64,000 nucleotides of DNA from Desulfovibrio legallii. GTDB taxonomy: Bacteria; Desulfobacterota; Desulfovibrionia; Desulfovibrionales; Desulfovibrionaceae. Every line of letters begins with the position of its first letter. Position 1 is the stretch's first letter. Below are positions 8,902-17,991 of this stretch, piece by piece. The notes under the pieces were generated by a model. The model was not told the DNA's origin. It searched no databases and saw only the letters and a program-made list of their open reading frames with translations. Where the stretch lies: assembly GCF_900102485.1 (NCBI RefSeq), contig NZ_FNBX01000002.1, positions 210,295 to 274,294 of the forward strand, given 5' to 3'. A program made the position numbers and the translations under genes.

Positions 8902-9090
8902 TGGGGGAAGGGGACTTTTGAGCGCTGCTGTCTTCGCCCGTAACTAGCGCTGCTGTCTTCGCCCGTAACTAGCGCTGCTGTCTTCGCCCGTAACTAGCGC
9001 TGCTGTCTTCGCCCGTAACTAGCGCTGCTGTCTTAGCCCGTAACTTCCTTCGTCGTAACGGGCTAAGCTGAACAAAAGTCCCCCCTTCCC
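8902..9090. repeat. Composite hairpin-arm tandem repeat, site 1 (5 A units + 1 B unit)
   Basis: Five head-to-tail 25-bp units, AGCGCTGCTGTCTTCGCCCG plus TAACT, fill 8921-9045; the fifth has TCTTAG in place of TCTTCG. One 23-bp B unit (TCCTTCGTCGTAACGGGCTA + AGC) follows at 9046-9068. The last A unit and the B unit pair perfectly over CTTAGCCCGT/ACGGGCTAAG. The block is enclosed by a longer inverted repeat, GGGGAAGGGGACTTTTG (left) against CAAAAGTCCCCCCTTCCCCC (right). It lies between the convergent MEMO and lactate-dehydrogenase-like genes. A second site (17985-18148) has the same parts in other numbers. Confidence 0.9.
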
Positions 9091-9155
9091 CCCACGCCCC
9101 CTGTCCCCTTCAAAAAACTTTTTCCCCTCAGGGTGGCGCGACAGGCGTACTCTGG
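9078..9155 (-). repeat. C-run / TTCAAAAAACTTTTT module, copy 1
   Basis: CCCCCCTTCCCCCCACGCCC, then TTCAAAAAACTTTTT, CCCCTCAGGG and AGGCGTAC. The same order occurs reversed at 12363-12445, and a shorter version follows the second hairpin-arm site at ~18137-18177. No coding potential. The remainder of the gap to 9226 shows nothing recognisable. Confidence 0.5.
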
Positions 9156-9226
9156 GCAGACGATCGCCTGAGTGCTCCCGGCGCGTCTTTCCCCGACAGT
9201 TGCGGCGCGGCATAAAGGGGCGCAGA

Positions 9227-9256
9227 GGGAGGAAACCCTGTAAAAAGTTTCCTCCC
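9227..9256 (-). terminator. Hairpin after the lactate-dehydrogenase-like gene
   Basis: Perfect 10-bp stem GGGAGGAAAC/GTTTCCTCCC with a 10-base A-rich loop, 11 bases beyond the stop of the minus-strand gene. There is no T-run after the stem on the minus strand, so termination is likely but not certain. Confidence 0.5.
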
Positions 9257-9267
9257 CCGAACCGTTG

Positions 9268-12084
9268 TTACTTGCTGGCCTCATCCACCAGGAAGACGAT
9301 GGAGTAGTACGGAATGCCGCTGTGCAGGGAAAGACCGATCTGGCAGGTGCGGCTGGAGGAATAGCCGGCCTCGCAGGCGCTGACCTGCATGCGCAGGCTT
9401 TTGAGGGCGGATTCGTTGAGCTCCGGGTGGGTAAAGCCCCGGTCTCCGGCCCAGCCGCAGCAATCTATGCCTTCGGGCACTACCACGTTTTCGGCGCACT
9501 TTCTGGCCAGGGCTTCCAGCTTGCCTTCCAGGCCCATTTTGCGCATGGAGCAGGTGGCGTGCAGGGCCACGGTTTTGGGCAGTTTTTGGAGGGGCAGGGC
9601 GTCCATCAGGTTGTCCATGATGAATTCCACCGGTTCATAGAAGCGGATGGCCGGATCCAGGGTTTCCTTCATGTGCAGCAGGCAGGGGCTGGTTTCGCAG
9701 AGCACGGGGTATTCCCCGTTGTTGCTGGCCGCCTTAAGCGCCGCTTCCAGCTCTTTTTCCTTTTTGCGGGCCGCGTCGGTAAGGCCCTTGCTGGCAAAGG
9801 CCATGCCGCAGCAGAGCTTTTCCATATCCTTGGGCAGGATGACGTCGTAGCCGCCCTTGAGCAGCACGCTCACCACGGCCTCCGGCTCGCTGCGGCGGTC
9901 GGCGTGTTCCGCGCCGGGGCCCATGTTGCGGGCAATGCAGCTGGGGAAGTAGACCACCTTCTTGGGGTTGGGGGAGGGTACGGCGGGCAGGTGAAGTTTG
10001 CGGCCGCCTTTGGGCATATCTTTGTTCCACAAGGGGATTTTTTTGCAGCTGAGGCAGCGCAGCAGGCGCGCGCCGTTCTGCATGACGGTGGTGCCCAGCA
10101 GGCGGTGCAGGCCGTCCGCGCTGTTGAGCATGAAGGACATGGCCCGGCAGGTTCCGGCAAAGTGGTCGGCTATGCCGTTGGCCAGTTTGTTGGCGCACGC
10201 GCCCGCATCCTTGTGGCGCAGGCTTTTGATGAACACGCCCGTATCCACGCCCGCGGGGCAGCGGGGGCGGCAGAGGCTATCCGTGGCGCAGGTGGCCTTG
10301 CCCATGTATTCGTAGGCTTTTTCCAGCTGCTTAAGGGCCGGGCTTTTGGGCTCCGCCGCGCGCAGACGACAGATTTCACGGTAGGCGGCGATGCGCTGGC
10401 GCGGGGTGAGGGTGAGCTCGCGCGAGGGACAGACCGATTCGCAGAAGCCGCATTCCATGCATTTGTCCGCCAGGGGATCCGCCGGGGTGAGGGGCTTGAG
10501 GTTTTTGACGTGGCCTTGCGGGTCTTCGTTGAGCAGCACGCCGGGGTTGAGAATGCCCTGCGGGTCCAGCAGGTTTTTGATCTCCTTCATGATGGCGTAG
10601 GCCGTAGAGCCCCATTCCAGCTCCACAAAGGGGGCCACGTTGCGGCCTGTGCCGTGCTCGGCCTTGAGGGAGCCGTCGTATTTTTCTGTAATAAGTTTGC
10701 TGAAGTCGTCCATAAAGGCCTTGTAGCGGGCCACTTCGGCGGGCGCGCCGAAGTCCTGCCAGAAGACGAAGTGCAGGTTGCCGTCGCGGGCGTGGCCGAA
10801 GAGCGGGGCCACGCTGTAGCCGTGGCGGGCGAAAAGCGCCTGCAGGTCTGTGGCGGCTTCGCCCAGGCGGTCCAGGGTAAAGGCCACGTCCTCAATGACG
10901 ATGGAGGTGCCCACGGGCCGCATGCCGCCCACCGAGGCCAGAATGCCTTTGCGGATGCGCCAGAGCTTGCCGTACTCCTCTGGTTTGTCCGTGAAGGCGT
11001 AGGGCCGCACAAAATGCACATCCTTGAAGGCCTCATTGATGGCGGCGATGTTGGCGTTCAGCCCCTCCTGGTTGGGGGCGCGGGTTTCCACCAGCAGGGA
11101 GCAGACCTGATCGTCCAGGGTTTCCAGGCCTTCGGGCAGGCCGGGCGTGCCTTCTACAGAGCGCAGAGAGGCGCGGTCCATAAGCTCGGCGGAGGCAACG
11201 GGCAGGCGCGCCACGGCCGAGGCCAGGTCGCAGGCGTCCTTCACCGTGGGCAGGAGCAGCAGGGCCGAGGCTTTGAAGGGGGCTTCCTCCACCGTGCGGT
11301 AGGTCACCTCGGCAATAAAGCCCAGGGTGCCTTCGGAGCCCACCATAACGTGCTGGAGGATTTCAAAGGGGTCTTCAAAATCCACCAGGGCGTTGAGGCT
11401 GTAGCCCGTGGTGTTTTTGATCTTGAATTTGCGGCGGATGCGCTCGGCCAGGGCCTGGTCGGCCAGGGTTTTTTCGCGCAGGGCGGCAAGGCCCGCCAGG
11501 ATGTGGCCGTGGCTGCGGGCAAAGGCCGCGCGGCTTTTGGCGTCCGCCGTATCCAGCAGCGCGCCGTCGGCCAGGATCATGCGGGTGGAGAGTACGGTTT
11601 TGTAGGAATTGTCCGCCGTGCCGCAGCACATCCCGCTGGCGTTGTTGGCGAAAATGCCGCCGATAAAACAGCTGTCTATGGAGGCCGGGTCCGGCCCGAT
11701 TTTTTTGCCGAACTCGGCCAGAATTTTGTTGGCCCCGGAGCCGATGATGCCCGGCTGGAGGGTGATTTTTTCCGCTTTTTCGCCCACCCGCCAGTTGCGC
11801 CAGCCCTTGCCGATGCGCACCAGCACGGAATCCGTCACGGCCTGACCGGAAAGGCTGGTGCCCGCCGCGCGGAAGGTTACGGGCACCTGCAGCCGGTGGG
11901 CCAGGCCCAGCAGCTCCATAACTTCGGCCTCATCCAGCACGTCCACCACCAGCTTGGGGGTCAGGCGATAGACGCTGGCGTCCGTGCCGTAGGCCAGCAG
12001 GCGCAAGGGGTCGGTATGGATGCGGGCCTTGGGGATAAAGGCCGAGAGTTCCGTCTTGAATTCTTTGTAGGGCGAGGGGAGCAT
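9268..12084 (-). CDS. FAD-linked oxidase / 4Fe-4S / CCG-domain D-lactate dehydrogenase-type protein
   Basis: Large membrane-associated 2-hydroxyacid oxidoreductase, 938 aa, of the Dld-II/GlcD-GlcF fusion type. Sulfate reducers use such enzymes to feed electrons from lactate to the quinone pool. Order: FAD-binding PCMH fold (GTSLSGQA at ~75-82, GGIFANNASGM), FAD-oxidase C-terminal domain (HARDGNLHF at ~425), a ferredoxin-like block (CMECGFCESVCP ~540, CATDSLCRPRCP ~600), then two CCG domains (LCCGMAFASKG ~758, DCCGWAGDRG ~875). The ATG at 12084 follows GGAGGATCCCC. It stands alone, converging on the MEMO gene. D-lactate is the likeliest substrate by family; glycolate or another hydroxyacid is possible. 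Confidence 0.85.
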   Translation of the reverse strand: MLPSPYKEFKTELSAFIPKARIHTDPLRLLAYGTDASVYRLTPKLVVDVLDEAEVMELLGLAHRLQVPVTFRAAGTSLSGQAVTDSVLVRIGKGWRNWRVGEKAEKITLQPGIIGSGANKILAEFGKKIGPDPASIDSCFIGGIFANNASGMCCGTADNSYKTVLSTRMILADGALLDTADAKSRAAFARSHGHILAGLAALREKTLADQALAERIRRKFKIKNTTGYSLNALVDFEDPFEILQHVMVGSEGTLGFIAEVTYRTVEEAPFKASALLLLPTVKDACDLASAVARLPVASAELMDRASLRSVEGTPGLPEGLETLDDQVCSLLVETRAPNQEGLNANIAAINEAFKDVHFVRPYAFTDKPEEYGKLWRIRKGILASVGGMRPVGTSIVIEDVAFTLDRLGEAATDLQALFARHGYSVAPLFGHARDGNLHFVFWQDFGAPAEVARYKAFMDDFSKLITEKYDGSLKAEHGTGRNVAPFVELEWGSTAYAIMKEIKNLLDPQGILNPGVLLNEDPQGHVKNLKPLTPADPLADKCMECGFCESVCPSRELTLTPRQRIAAYREICRLRAAEPKSPALKQLEKAYEYMGKATCATDSLCRPRCPAGVDTGVFIKSLRHKDAGACANKLANGIADHFAGTCRAMSFMLNSADGLHRLLGTTVMQNGARLLRCLSCKKIPLWNKDMPKGGRKLHLPAVPSPNPKKVVYFPSCIARNMGPGAEHADRRSEPEAVVSVLLKGGYDVILPKDMEKLCCGMAFASKGLTDAARKKEKELEAALKAASNNGEYPVLCETSPCLLHMKETLDPAIRFYEPVEFIMDNLMDALPLQKLPKTVALHATCSMRKMGLEGKLEALARKCAENVVVPEGIDCCGWAGDRGFTHPELNESALKSLRMQVSACEAGYSSSRTCQIGLSLHSGIPYYSIVFLVDEASK

Positions 12085-12263
12085 GGGGATCCTCCGTGCG
12101 GACGGCGCCGCCTTTGGGGTGACAGCCTGCGCAGCGGCTCTGCGAGGGGACGTCCGGTCTGGGCGACGCGCGGGAAGGCCTTTGCGCGCCGGACGGCCGG
12201 GCAGTCAATGTGCGGCAAGCGGGACGGCGTCCGGCAAGGGCTGGACGCAATGTTAATTAATAG

Positions 12264-12280
12264 TATCGATTCTCGCGATA
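12264..12280. promoter_or_regulatory. AT-rich dyad upstream of the lactate-dehydrogenase-like gene
   Basis: TATCG-N7-CGATA inside the only AT-rich stretch (12251-12295) of the 364-bp gap between the lactate-dehydrogenase-like gene and the esterase gene. It may be an operator, but no clear -35/-10 pair could be assigned. The rest of the gap (12085-12250) is GC-rich without recognisable features. Confidence 0.3.
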
Positions 12281-12362
12281 AAAATCCACTGCTTTAAGTG
12301 GGGGTGGCGGGCCTGGTTCGGCTTCGTCCGGGCGGCGTACTGAAAACGTTGTTCAAGGTACG

Positions 12363-12445
12363 CCTTACGCGGCCCCTGAGAGAGAAAAAATTTTTTGAAG
12401 GGTGGGGGGCGTGGGGGGGGAGCCCTTTTCCCCCGCAACAGCTCT
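12363..12445 (+). repeat. G-run / AAAAAATTTTTTGAA module, copy 2
   Basis: GCGGCCCCTGAGAGAG, then AAAAAATTTTTTGAAGGG, TGGGGGGCGTGGGGGGGG and AGCCCTTTTCCCCC. This is the reverse complement of the arrangement at 9078-9155, including the GTAC/GCCT flank. It lies just downstream of the minus-strand esterase gene, so it may act as its 3' end. Confidence 0.5.
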
Positions 12446-12448
12446 CCT

Positions 12449-13036
12449 TCATATCCGCAGCAGGGGGGCGGCGGTCTGGGCCATGAGGGCATGGCCCGCT
12501 TCGGAGGGGTGGAGGCCGTCGCTGTAGAGGGCGGCCAGGGCGGCTTGGGGGGTGGGCGCGGCTGCGGCGTGTTTGGCGAAGCCGCGGGCGAAGTCCAGGC
12601 AGGCGAGGCCGAAATCTGCGGCCAGGGTGCGCAGCCAGGGCTGGAGGGCCGCGTAGGCCGTGCGGGCCTGGTCCATATCCACGCTGCCGAGCAAGGGGAA
12701 GGTTATGGGATCGTGGAGGGGAATGGGCACGCCCAGGATGGGGCGCACGCGGGCGTGGAAGCACTGTTGGACCAGGGCGAAGATGTTGGCCCGCACGGCT
12801 CCGGGCCCGGCCCCCAGGGCCAGGTCGTTGAAGCCGCCCATAAGGCAGACGGCGTCGGCCTCCTGGGCCAGCACGTCGGCCTGGAGACGGGCCAGCATGC
12901 CTGCGGTGGTGTCGCCGTTGATGCCGGCGTTGCGCACGTCAAAGCCGGTCAGTTTGCCCAGCAGGGTGGGCCAGACGCGCGGGCGCGGCACGCCGTAGCC
13001 GTAGGTGAGGCTATCGCCCAGGCAGACCAGAATCAT
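12449..13036 (-). CDS. SGNH/GDSL-type esterase (TesA-like, no signal peptide)
   Basis: Serine hydrolase of the SGNH family, 195 aa. All four blocks are visible: the nucleophile in LGDSLTYG (S9), the Gly in GINGDTTAGM, the Asn in GGFNDLALG, and the Asp/His pair in DGLHPSEAGH near the C-terminus. The nucleophile lies at the very start of the protein and no signal sequence precedes it, so it is probably cytosolic, unlike E. coli TesA. It follows uraA by 36 bases and is the third gene of the upp-uraA unit. The substrate (acyl ester, thioester or acetylated sugar) is unknown. Confidence 0.85.
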   Translation of the reverse strand: MILVCLGDSLTYGYGVPRPRVWPTLLGKLTGFDVRNAGINGDTTAGMLARLQADVLAQEADAVCLMGGFNDLALGAGPGAVRANIFALVQQCFHARVRPILGVPIPLHDPITFPLLGSVDMDQARTAYAALQPWLRTLAADFGLACLDFARGFAKHAAAAPTPQAALAALYSDGLHPSEAGHALMAQTAAPLLRI

Positions 13037-13072
13037 GCGAACTCCTTGCGCGCCGCGGTGCGGCGGTTGGCC

Positions 13073-14332
13073 TCAGGCGCGGCTGCGGGGCAGCAGCAGG
13101 TTGAGCAGCACGCCGGTGACGGCGGCCAGGCCGATGCCGCCCAGCTTGAAGCTGCCGATGCTGAACTGCATGCCGCCCACGCCGAAGATGATCACCAGGG
13201 CCACGATGATCATGTTGCGGGGCTCCATAAGGTCTTTGCCCGCGCGCACCAGGGTGTTGAGGCCCACCACCATGATGGCCCCGAAGAGCAGGATCATGAT
13301 GCCGCCCATGACCGGCACGGGTATGGCCCCCAGAAACGCGCCGATCTTGGCCACGAAGGAGAGCAGAATGGCGCAGAGCGCGGCCCAGGTCATGACTGCG
13401 GGGTTGAAGGCGCGGGTCAGGGCCACGGCTCCGGTCACCTCGGAATAGGTGGTGCAGGGCGGGCCGCCCACAGCCGCCGCGACCATGGTGGCCAGGCCGT
13501 CGCCGAACATGGTTTTGTGGATGCCGGGGTCTTTGAGGTAATCCTTGCCGGTGACGGAGCTGATGGCCATGATGTCGCCGAAGTGCTCAATGACCGGGGC
13601 CAGGGTGATGGGAATGATGAAAAGGACGGGCTCCAGGGCGAATTCGGGGAAGATGAAGTGCGGCAGGCGCAGCCAGGGCGCGGCGGTGATGCTGCCCCAG
13701 TCGCCCACGCCCAGGATAAGGCAGGCGATGAGCCCGGCGACGATGCCGCAGAGGATGGGCGTGAGGCGCAGAAAGCCCTTGCCCAGCAGGGAGACCAGCA
13801 CCGTGGCGGCCAGGGAGGTCATGGAAATCCAGAGGGCCAGGTTGCCGGGCACCAGTTGCTGCCCGCCGTCGCCGGTTTTGCCCAGGGCCATGTTCACAGC
13901 CACGGGCGCGAGCACGAGCCCGATGACCACAATGACCGGCCCGGTGACGATGGGCGGCAGGAGGCGCAGCACAAATTCCGTGCCGCGCCAGCGCACCAGG
14001 GCGCTGACCACAAAGTAGACAAAACCGCAGCAGACCAGCGCGCCCAGAGTCTGGGGCATGCCCCAGGTCTGCACGCCGTAGATGATGGGCGCGATGAAGG
14101 CGAAGGACGAAGCCAGGAATATGGGCACCCGGCCCCTGGTGCAGAGCTGGAAGAGCAGGGTGCCCACGCCCGCTGTGAACAGGGCCACGTTGCTGTCCAG
14201 GCCGGTGAGGATGGGCACCAGCACCAGCGCGCCGAAGGCCACAAAAAGCATCTGCGCGCCGAGGACGCAGTCGCGCAGGCGCAGGCGGTAGTCCGTAGGG
14301 GCGGCCGCGGGCCGCGGGTTTTGGCTGGTCAT
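13073..14332 (-). CDS. uraA: Uracil permease (NCS2 family)
   Basis: Proton-coupled uracil importer of the inner membrane, 419 aa, with about 12-14 hydrophobic segments. Family features: [20 protein letters not shown] in the first helix, [17 protein letters not shown] with the substrate-binding Glu/His region, and the loop [19 protein letters not shown]. The ATG follows GGAGCGCCCC, 12 bases after the upp stop. Pairing with upp gives uptake and immediate salvage of uracil to UMP. Confidence 0.95.
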   Translation of the reverse strand: MTSQNPRPAAAPTDYRLRLRDCVLGAQMLFVAFGALVLVPILTGLDSNVALFTAGVGTLLFQLCTRGRVPIFLASSFAFIAPIIYGVQTWGMPQTLGALVCCGFVYFVVSALVRWRGTEFVLRLLPPIVTGPVIVVIGLVLAPVAVNMALGKTGDGGQQLVPGNLALWISMTSLAATVLVSLLGKGFLRLTPILCGIVAGLIACLILGVGDWGSITAAPWLRLPHFIFPEFALEPVLFIIPITLAPVIEHFGDIMAISSVTGKDYLKDPGIHKTMFGDGLATMVAAAVGGPPCTTYSEVTGAVALTRAFNPAVMTWAALCAILLSFVAKIGAFLGAIPVPVMGGIMILLFGAIMVVGLNTLVRAGKDLMEPRNMIIVALVIIFGVGGMQFSIGSFKLGGIGLAAVTGVLLNLLLPRSRA

Positions 14333-14344
14333 GGGGCGCTCCGT

Positions 14345-14971
14345 TTATTTGGTGCCGAAAATGCGGTCCCCGGCGTCGCCGAGGCCGGGGATGATGTAGC
14401 CGTTTTCGTTCAAGTGGTCGTCCACGGCGGCGGTGTAGATATCCACGTCCGGGTGCCGGGCTTCCACTTTGGCGATGCCTTCGGGCGCGCAGACCAGGTT
14501 CAGGCTGCAGATCTGACGGCAGCCGTGCTTTTTGAGCAGGTCAATGGCCGCGATGATGGAGCCGCCCGTGGCCAGCATGGGGTCCAGGATGATGGCCAGG
14601 CGCTGGTCCAGGTCGCTGGCCAGCTTCACATAGTATTCCACAGGTTCCAGGGTGCTTTCGTTGCGGTACATGCCCACCACGCTGATGCGCGCGCCGGGGA
14701 TCATGTCCAGCACGCCGTCCATGAGGCCCAGGCCCGCCCGCAGGATGGGCACCACCGTCACCTTTTTGCCGGAGATGACCTCCACTTCCACCGGGCCGGC
14801 CCAGCCCTCCACGGTAAGGGGCTCCGTAAGCATGTTTTTGGTGGCTTCGTAGATGAGCAGGCGGGCGATCTCGTTGGAAACGGTGCGAAATTCGTGGGTG
14901 GAGGTGGCAGCCTGCCGCAAAATGCCCAGCTTGTGGCGCACCAGGGGGTGATCGACAATATGCACGGCCAT
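14345..14971 (-). CDS. upp: Uracil phosphoribosyltransferase
   Basis: Pyrimidine salvage enzyme: uracil + PRPP gives UMP + PPi. I start it at the ATG at 14971, preceded by AGGAGAATCCCC, which gives 208 aa, the standard length; the frame extends nine codons further with no added homology. The PRPP loop is [10 protein letters not shown], and the uracil-binding C-terminus is [17 protein letters not shown]. First gene of the upp-uraA-esterase operon. Confidence 0.97.
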   Translation of the reverse strand: MAVHIVDHPLVRHKLGILRQAATSTHEFRTVSNEIARLLIYEATKNMLTEPLTVEGWAGPVEVEVISGKKVTVVPILRAGLGLMDGVLDMIPGARISVVGMYRNESTLEPVEYYVKLASDLDQRLAIILDPMLATGGSIIAAIDLLKKHGCRQICSLNLVCAPEGIAKVEARHPDVDIYTAAVDDHLNENGYIIPGLGDAGDRIFGTK

Positions 14972-15025
14972 GGGGATTCTCCTGCTGACTGGTAACACTG
15001 TGTTTTATAATACTAAAATCGAAAC

Positions 15026-15054
15026 AGCCTAGGCGCTTGATGCGATCCTGTCAA
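15026..15054 (-). promoter_or_regulatory. Probable promoter of upp-uraA
   Basis: On the minus strand, TTGACA (15049-15054), 17 bp, TAGGCT (15026-15031), about 55 bases before the upp ATG. The leader is AT-rich and holds a small palindrome, AACACTGTGTT. No leader peptide seen. Confidence 0.45.
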
Positions 15055-15087
15055 GGCCCCGGCGCAGAGCGCACGGGCCGGAGGCCC

Positions 15088-15114
15088 AAAAAAAGCGGGC
15101 CCGTGCGGGCCCGC
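15088..15114 (-). terminator. Rho-independent terminator of the DUF362 gene
   Basis: Perfect 9-bp stem GCGGGCCCG/CGGGCCCGC with a two-base gap, followed on the minus strand by seven T residues. It starts 13 bases after the DUF362 stop. Confidence 0.85.
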
Positions 15115-15126
15115 GATCCAATCTGC

Positions 15127-16218
15127 TCAGACGTTTTTGAGCACATATTCCCGGCTGCCCAGACCCAGGGCCTCGCCGTAGCTGAGCTGCACCTCGCCCC
15201 TGGTGTGGGGCCAGCGGGCGGCAAACACGTCCGGCGCGCCGTTCAGGGCCGGGTCCAGCCGGGGCGCGGCGTTGACCAGGTCCAGACAGGCCTGGTCCAG
15301 GGCCACGGGGTCTGTGGAAGCCAGCAGGCCCACGTCCGGCACCAGGGGCAGGTCGCTCCAGCCCACGCAATCGCAGTCCGGGGTCACGTTGAGCACAAAA
15401 TTGATGTAGCAGACCCGCTTGCCCCGGCCTTTGACCGCACCGTAGGCGTATTCGGTGAGGCGCTCCATAAAGGGCACGATTTCTGTGGCCCAGTCCAGGC
15501 TGATGGCCTTGACCGGGCAGACGGTCATGCACTCGAAGCAGCCGATGCAGCGCTCTTTATCCACTACGCTTTTGTTGTCGTGCAGGCTCAGGGCCTGCTG
15601 CGGACAGACCTTCACGCACTTGCCGCAGCCGATACAGGTTTCGGCCGCCACGCTCACATGCGTGGCGTGCTGCTCCCGCTTGCCGCGCACGGCAGCGCCG
15701 CCCATGGCCAGGTTTTTGATGGCCCCGCCGAAGCCCGCCATCTCGTGTCCCTTGAAGTGCGAGAGCACCACCATGGCCGGGGCGCGGCGGATTTCCGTGG
15801 CGATGTGCACGGTCTTGAAGTGTTTGGCGTTGATGCGCACGGGCACGTCGTTTTCGCCGTACAGGCCGTCGGCCAGGATGACGGGCGCGCCCACAACCGA
15901 GGGCGCAAAGCCATGGCGGTAGGCCGTGTTCAGATGGTCCACGGCGTTGTGCCGCGTGCCGGAATAGAGGGTGGTGGTGTCGGTAAGAAAGGGCTTGGCC
16001 CCGGCCTCCAGCACCTTGTCCACCACCTGGCGCACCAGGGTGGGGTTGAGGTGGGTGTCGTTGCCGTATTCGCCGAAGTGCAGCTTAACGGCGGCCAGGT
16101 CGTTTTTTTTCAGGATTTTTTTCAGGCCCAGGGCGTCGCAAAGGCGGGCGAGCCTGGCCAGTTTGCTGTCCTCATGGGACCGGGTGCGGGATGCCGCAAA
16201 ATAGACTGTGGCGGGCAT
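15127..16218 (-). CDS. DUF362 domain-containing 4Fe-4S protein
   Basis: 363 aa. The N-terminal ~180 residues match DUF362 (AVKLHFGEYGNDTHLNP, FLTDTTTLYSGTRHNA). A central 2[4Fe-4S] ferredoxin-like insert has CIGCGKCVKVCP and CIGCFECMTVCP, and a further DUF362-like region follows. No signal peptide, so cytosolic. The ATG at 16218 follows GGGGAGGAGAAAACCC; the frame extends 47 codons upstream without support. Such proteins occur widely in anaerobes and are assumed to move electrons; no reaction is established. It stands alone with its own terminator. Confidence 0.88.
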   Translation of the reverse strand: MPATVYFAASRTRSHEDSKLARLARLCDALGLKKILKKNDLAAVKLHFGEYGNDTHLNPTLVRQVVDKVLEAGAKPFLTDTTTLYSGTRHNAVDHLNTAYRHGFAPSVVGAPVILADGLYGENDVPVRINAKHFKTVHIATEIRRAPAMVVLSHFKGHEMAGFGGAIKNLAMGGAAVRGKREQHATHVSVAAETCIGCGKCVKVCPQQALSLHDNKSVVDKERCIGCFECMTVCPVKAISLDWATEIVPFMERLTEYAYGAVKGRGKRVCYINFVLNVTPDCDCVGWSDLPLVPDVGLLASTDPVALDQACLDLVNAAPRLDPALNGAPDVFAARWPHTRGEVQLSYGEALGLGSREYVLKNV

Positions 16219-16406
16219 GGGTTTTCTCCTCCCCAGGGGCTTTGTCGGAAAGCCGCCATGGATGCGCGCGCCGCAAAGCGGCGCGGAAATACGCTGCCGT
16301 TCGCCGCGCGGGGCGGGCCGCCCCATGACCAGGCGCGGCGAACGGCCCCAGCATGCCAAACCTGAGGGCGGAGGTCGAGAAAAAATCCGCTGCGGCCGCG
16401 CCGGCT

Positions 16407-17078
16407 TCAGCGCGGCGTTGTGCCGGAAGGTTGCGCGGCCGTGAGCGGCGGCGGCAGGAGCGCCCCTACGCTGCGGCCGTCCGGCGCTGTGGGGGAGGAC
16501 GCGGCGGCGGCAGCCTTTGCCGGGGCTGCGCCCCCGCCCGGAGTCTGCGCGGGCGCGGCATACGGCGCGGGGTAGGGCAGAGACGCCGCGTCGGAGAGGG
16601 GGACGACGGGAACCGCGGACGCGCCCTTGGCGGCGCTGGGCCCGGCGCTTGCCGCCGGGGCGGAAGGCGACGTCGCGGTCTTTTCGGCCTTGCTTTTCAC
16701 TGGCGGAACAAGAGCTGCGGCGCCCACGCCCTTGGGCGCGGCGACAACGGGCGCGGCCTTGCGCGCCTGCACCTTTTTGCGGAGGCTTCGGTAGCGGCGG
16801 GGCGCGGGCGTGACCGACGGCGGGGCCAGGCGCAGCTCCGGCACGGCGGCGGGGTCGTCAAAACGCGCGCCCGCCATGCGGACTTGGCGCGGATCCACCA
16901 GGGTGTTCCAGTAGAGGCGCGCGCCGCCTTTTTCGGTCCAGATATGGGTAAGGTTGGTCTGTCCCGCAGCCGTGCGGGCCGGGGGCAGGTCGTGGGCTTC
17001 CACTGCCGAAACGGGCGGGACAGGGCCCGCAAACAGGGTCAGCAGCCCCGCCAGCAGGGCACGGCACAAGGTACGCAT
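16407..17078 (-). CDS. Hypothetical exported Ala/Pro-rich protein
   Basis: 223 aa, function unknown. It begins with a typical signal peptide, MRTLCRALLAGLLTLFAGPV followed by PPVSA, so it is probably exported. The ~60 residues after it look folded (THIWTEKGGARLYWNTLVDP). The C-terminal half is low-complexity Ala/Pro/Lys, like a wall- or envelope-spanning linker. The ATG at 17078 follows GGAGGATTGCC; the frame is open another 100 codons upstream but without signal-peptide logic. No recognisable domain. Confidence 0.6.
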   Translation of the reverse strand: MRTLCRALLAGLLTLFAGPVPPVSAVEAHDLPPARTAAGQTNLTHIWTEKGGARLYWNTLVDPRQVRMAGARFDDPAAVPELRLAPPSVTPAPRRYRSLRKKVQARKAAPVVAAPKGVGAAALVPPVKSKAEKTATSPSAPAASAGPSAAKGASAVPVVPLSDAASLPYPAPYAAPAQTPGGGAAPAKAAAAASSPTAPDGRSVGALLPPPLTAAQPSGTTPR

Positions 17079-17350
17079 GGCAATCCTCCACCAGGAAGGC
17101 AGGACGCCCGCACCGGCGGTTTGCCGCGCGGGCAGGCTGCGGTTGCGCGGTTGCTGCGGCGTATGCCTGCCAGACGCCGGAACAGCGCCAATGTAAGCAT
17201 GCGGCGCAGGCCTGACTATGAAGAGCCGCAGGCCGCACCGGACGGCGGGGCGTTCCAGAGCAGCCTGGGGTAGCGCCCGCTGCGCCGCAATGGCCTGAAA
17301 GCGCCTTCCAGCAACGCTTATCGGCAAGCGCCCGCAAAACTTGAGGCCCC

Positions 17351-17379
17351 TTGACAGGGGGTCCGGCCGTTGGCACATT
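17351..17379 (+). promoter_or_regulatory. Possible promoter of the shikimate-kinase-like gene
   Basis: TTGACA (17351-17356), 17 bp, CACATT (17374-17379). The -35 is perfect, the -10 poor. It is the only candidate in the 358-bp divergent gap 17079-17436, which otherwise holds GC-rich sequence without recognised elements. Confidence 0.35.
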
Positions 17380-17436
17380 TGCAGGAGGCCCCAAGCGCCT
17401 TCCGGACGCCGTCAGGGCCTGCCCCAAGGAGCCCCT

Positions 17437-17991
17437 ATGTCCGCTGCCCCGCTTATTGCCGCCCCTCAGGCCGCTTTGCCCTGCGTTATCCTCATCGGCA
17501 TGGCCGGTGCGGGCAAAACTACCGTGGGCGGCGCGCTGGCCCGCGATCTGGACTGGGCCTTTGTGGACAGCGACCACCTTATCGAATCCATCTACGGCGC
17601 GCGCCTCCAGGACGTTACCGACGCCCTGGGCAAGGAAGCCTTCCTGGACGCGGAGGCCACGGTCATCCGCGCCATCCGCGCCCAGCGCGCGGTCATCGCC
17701 ACGGGCGGCAGCGTGGTCTATCGCCCGGCCGCCATGGCCCACCTGGCCACCCTGGGGGCGCTGGTCTTTCTGGACGTGCCTTTCGCCCTCATTGAAGAAC
17801 GGGTGGCCCGCAACCCGGAACGCGGCATCGCCATGAACCCCGGCGAAAGCCTGCGCGACATTTTTGACGAACGCCAGGCCCTCTACAACCGCTACGCCGC
17901 CCTGCGTTGCCCCGCCGACGCCCCGCCTGAGGACTGCGCCCGCTGGATCCGCGTCCACCTGCCCCCCCACAGTCTGGAGCCCAAGGGGTAG
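17437..17991 (+). CDS. Shikimate-kinase-like P-loop kinase
   Basis: Small kinase of the shikimate kinase fold, 184 aa. The Walker A is GMAGAGKTT, and the acidic pair DSD follows at the expected distance. Two substrate-contact features differ from true AroK/AroL: the GE..FR motif reads GKEAFLDAE (the shikimate-binding Arg is Leu), and the TGGGSV loop is shortened to TGGSVV. The lid region reads RNPERGIAM rather than the usual RPLL. It may therefore phosphorylate another small alcohol, for example homoserine; this is inference. The ATG at 17437 follows AAGGAGCCCCT. The AroL call alone would be weak. Confidence 0.7.
   Translation: MSAAPLIAAPQAALPCVILIGMAGAGKTTVGGALARDLDWAFVDSDHLIESIYGARLQDVTDALGKEAFLDAEATVIRAIRAQRAVIATGGSVVYRPAAMAHLATLGALVFLDVPFALIEERVARNPERGIAMNPGESLRDIFDERQALYNRYAALRCPADAPPEDCARWIRVHLPPHSLEPKG

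Noticed and set aside
8921..9045. Tandem 25-bp units resembling a CRISPR array
   Set aside because: The units abut with no spacers, and no cas genes are near.
9265..12297. 1010-codon open frame opposite the lactate-dehydrogenase-like gene
   Set aside because: Antisense shadow of a high-GC gene; His/Gly/Gln-rich low-complexity translation, no domain, no ribosome site.
12395..14995. Long plus-strand frame opposite esterase, uraA and upp
   Set aside because: Shadow of three recognised genes on the minus strand.
17368..17383. TTGGCACATTTGCAGG as a sigma-54 promoter
   Set aside because: GG and GC are only seven bases apart, not ten; TTGACA upstream fits a sigma-70-type reading better.
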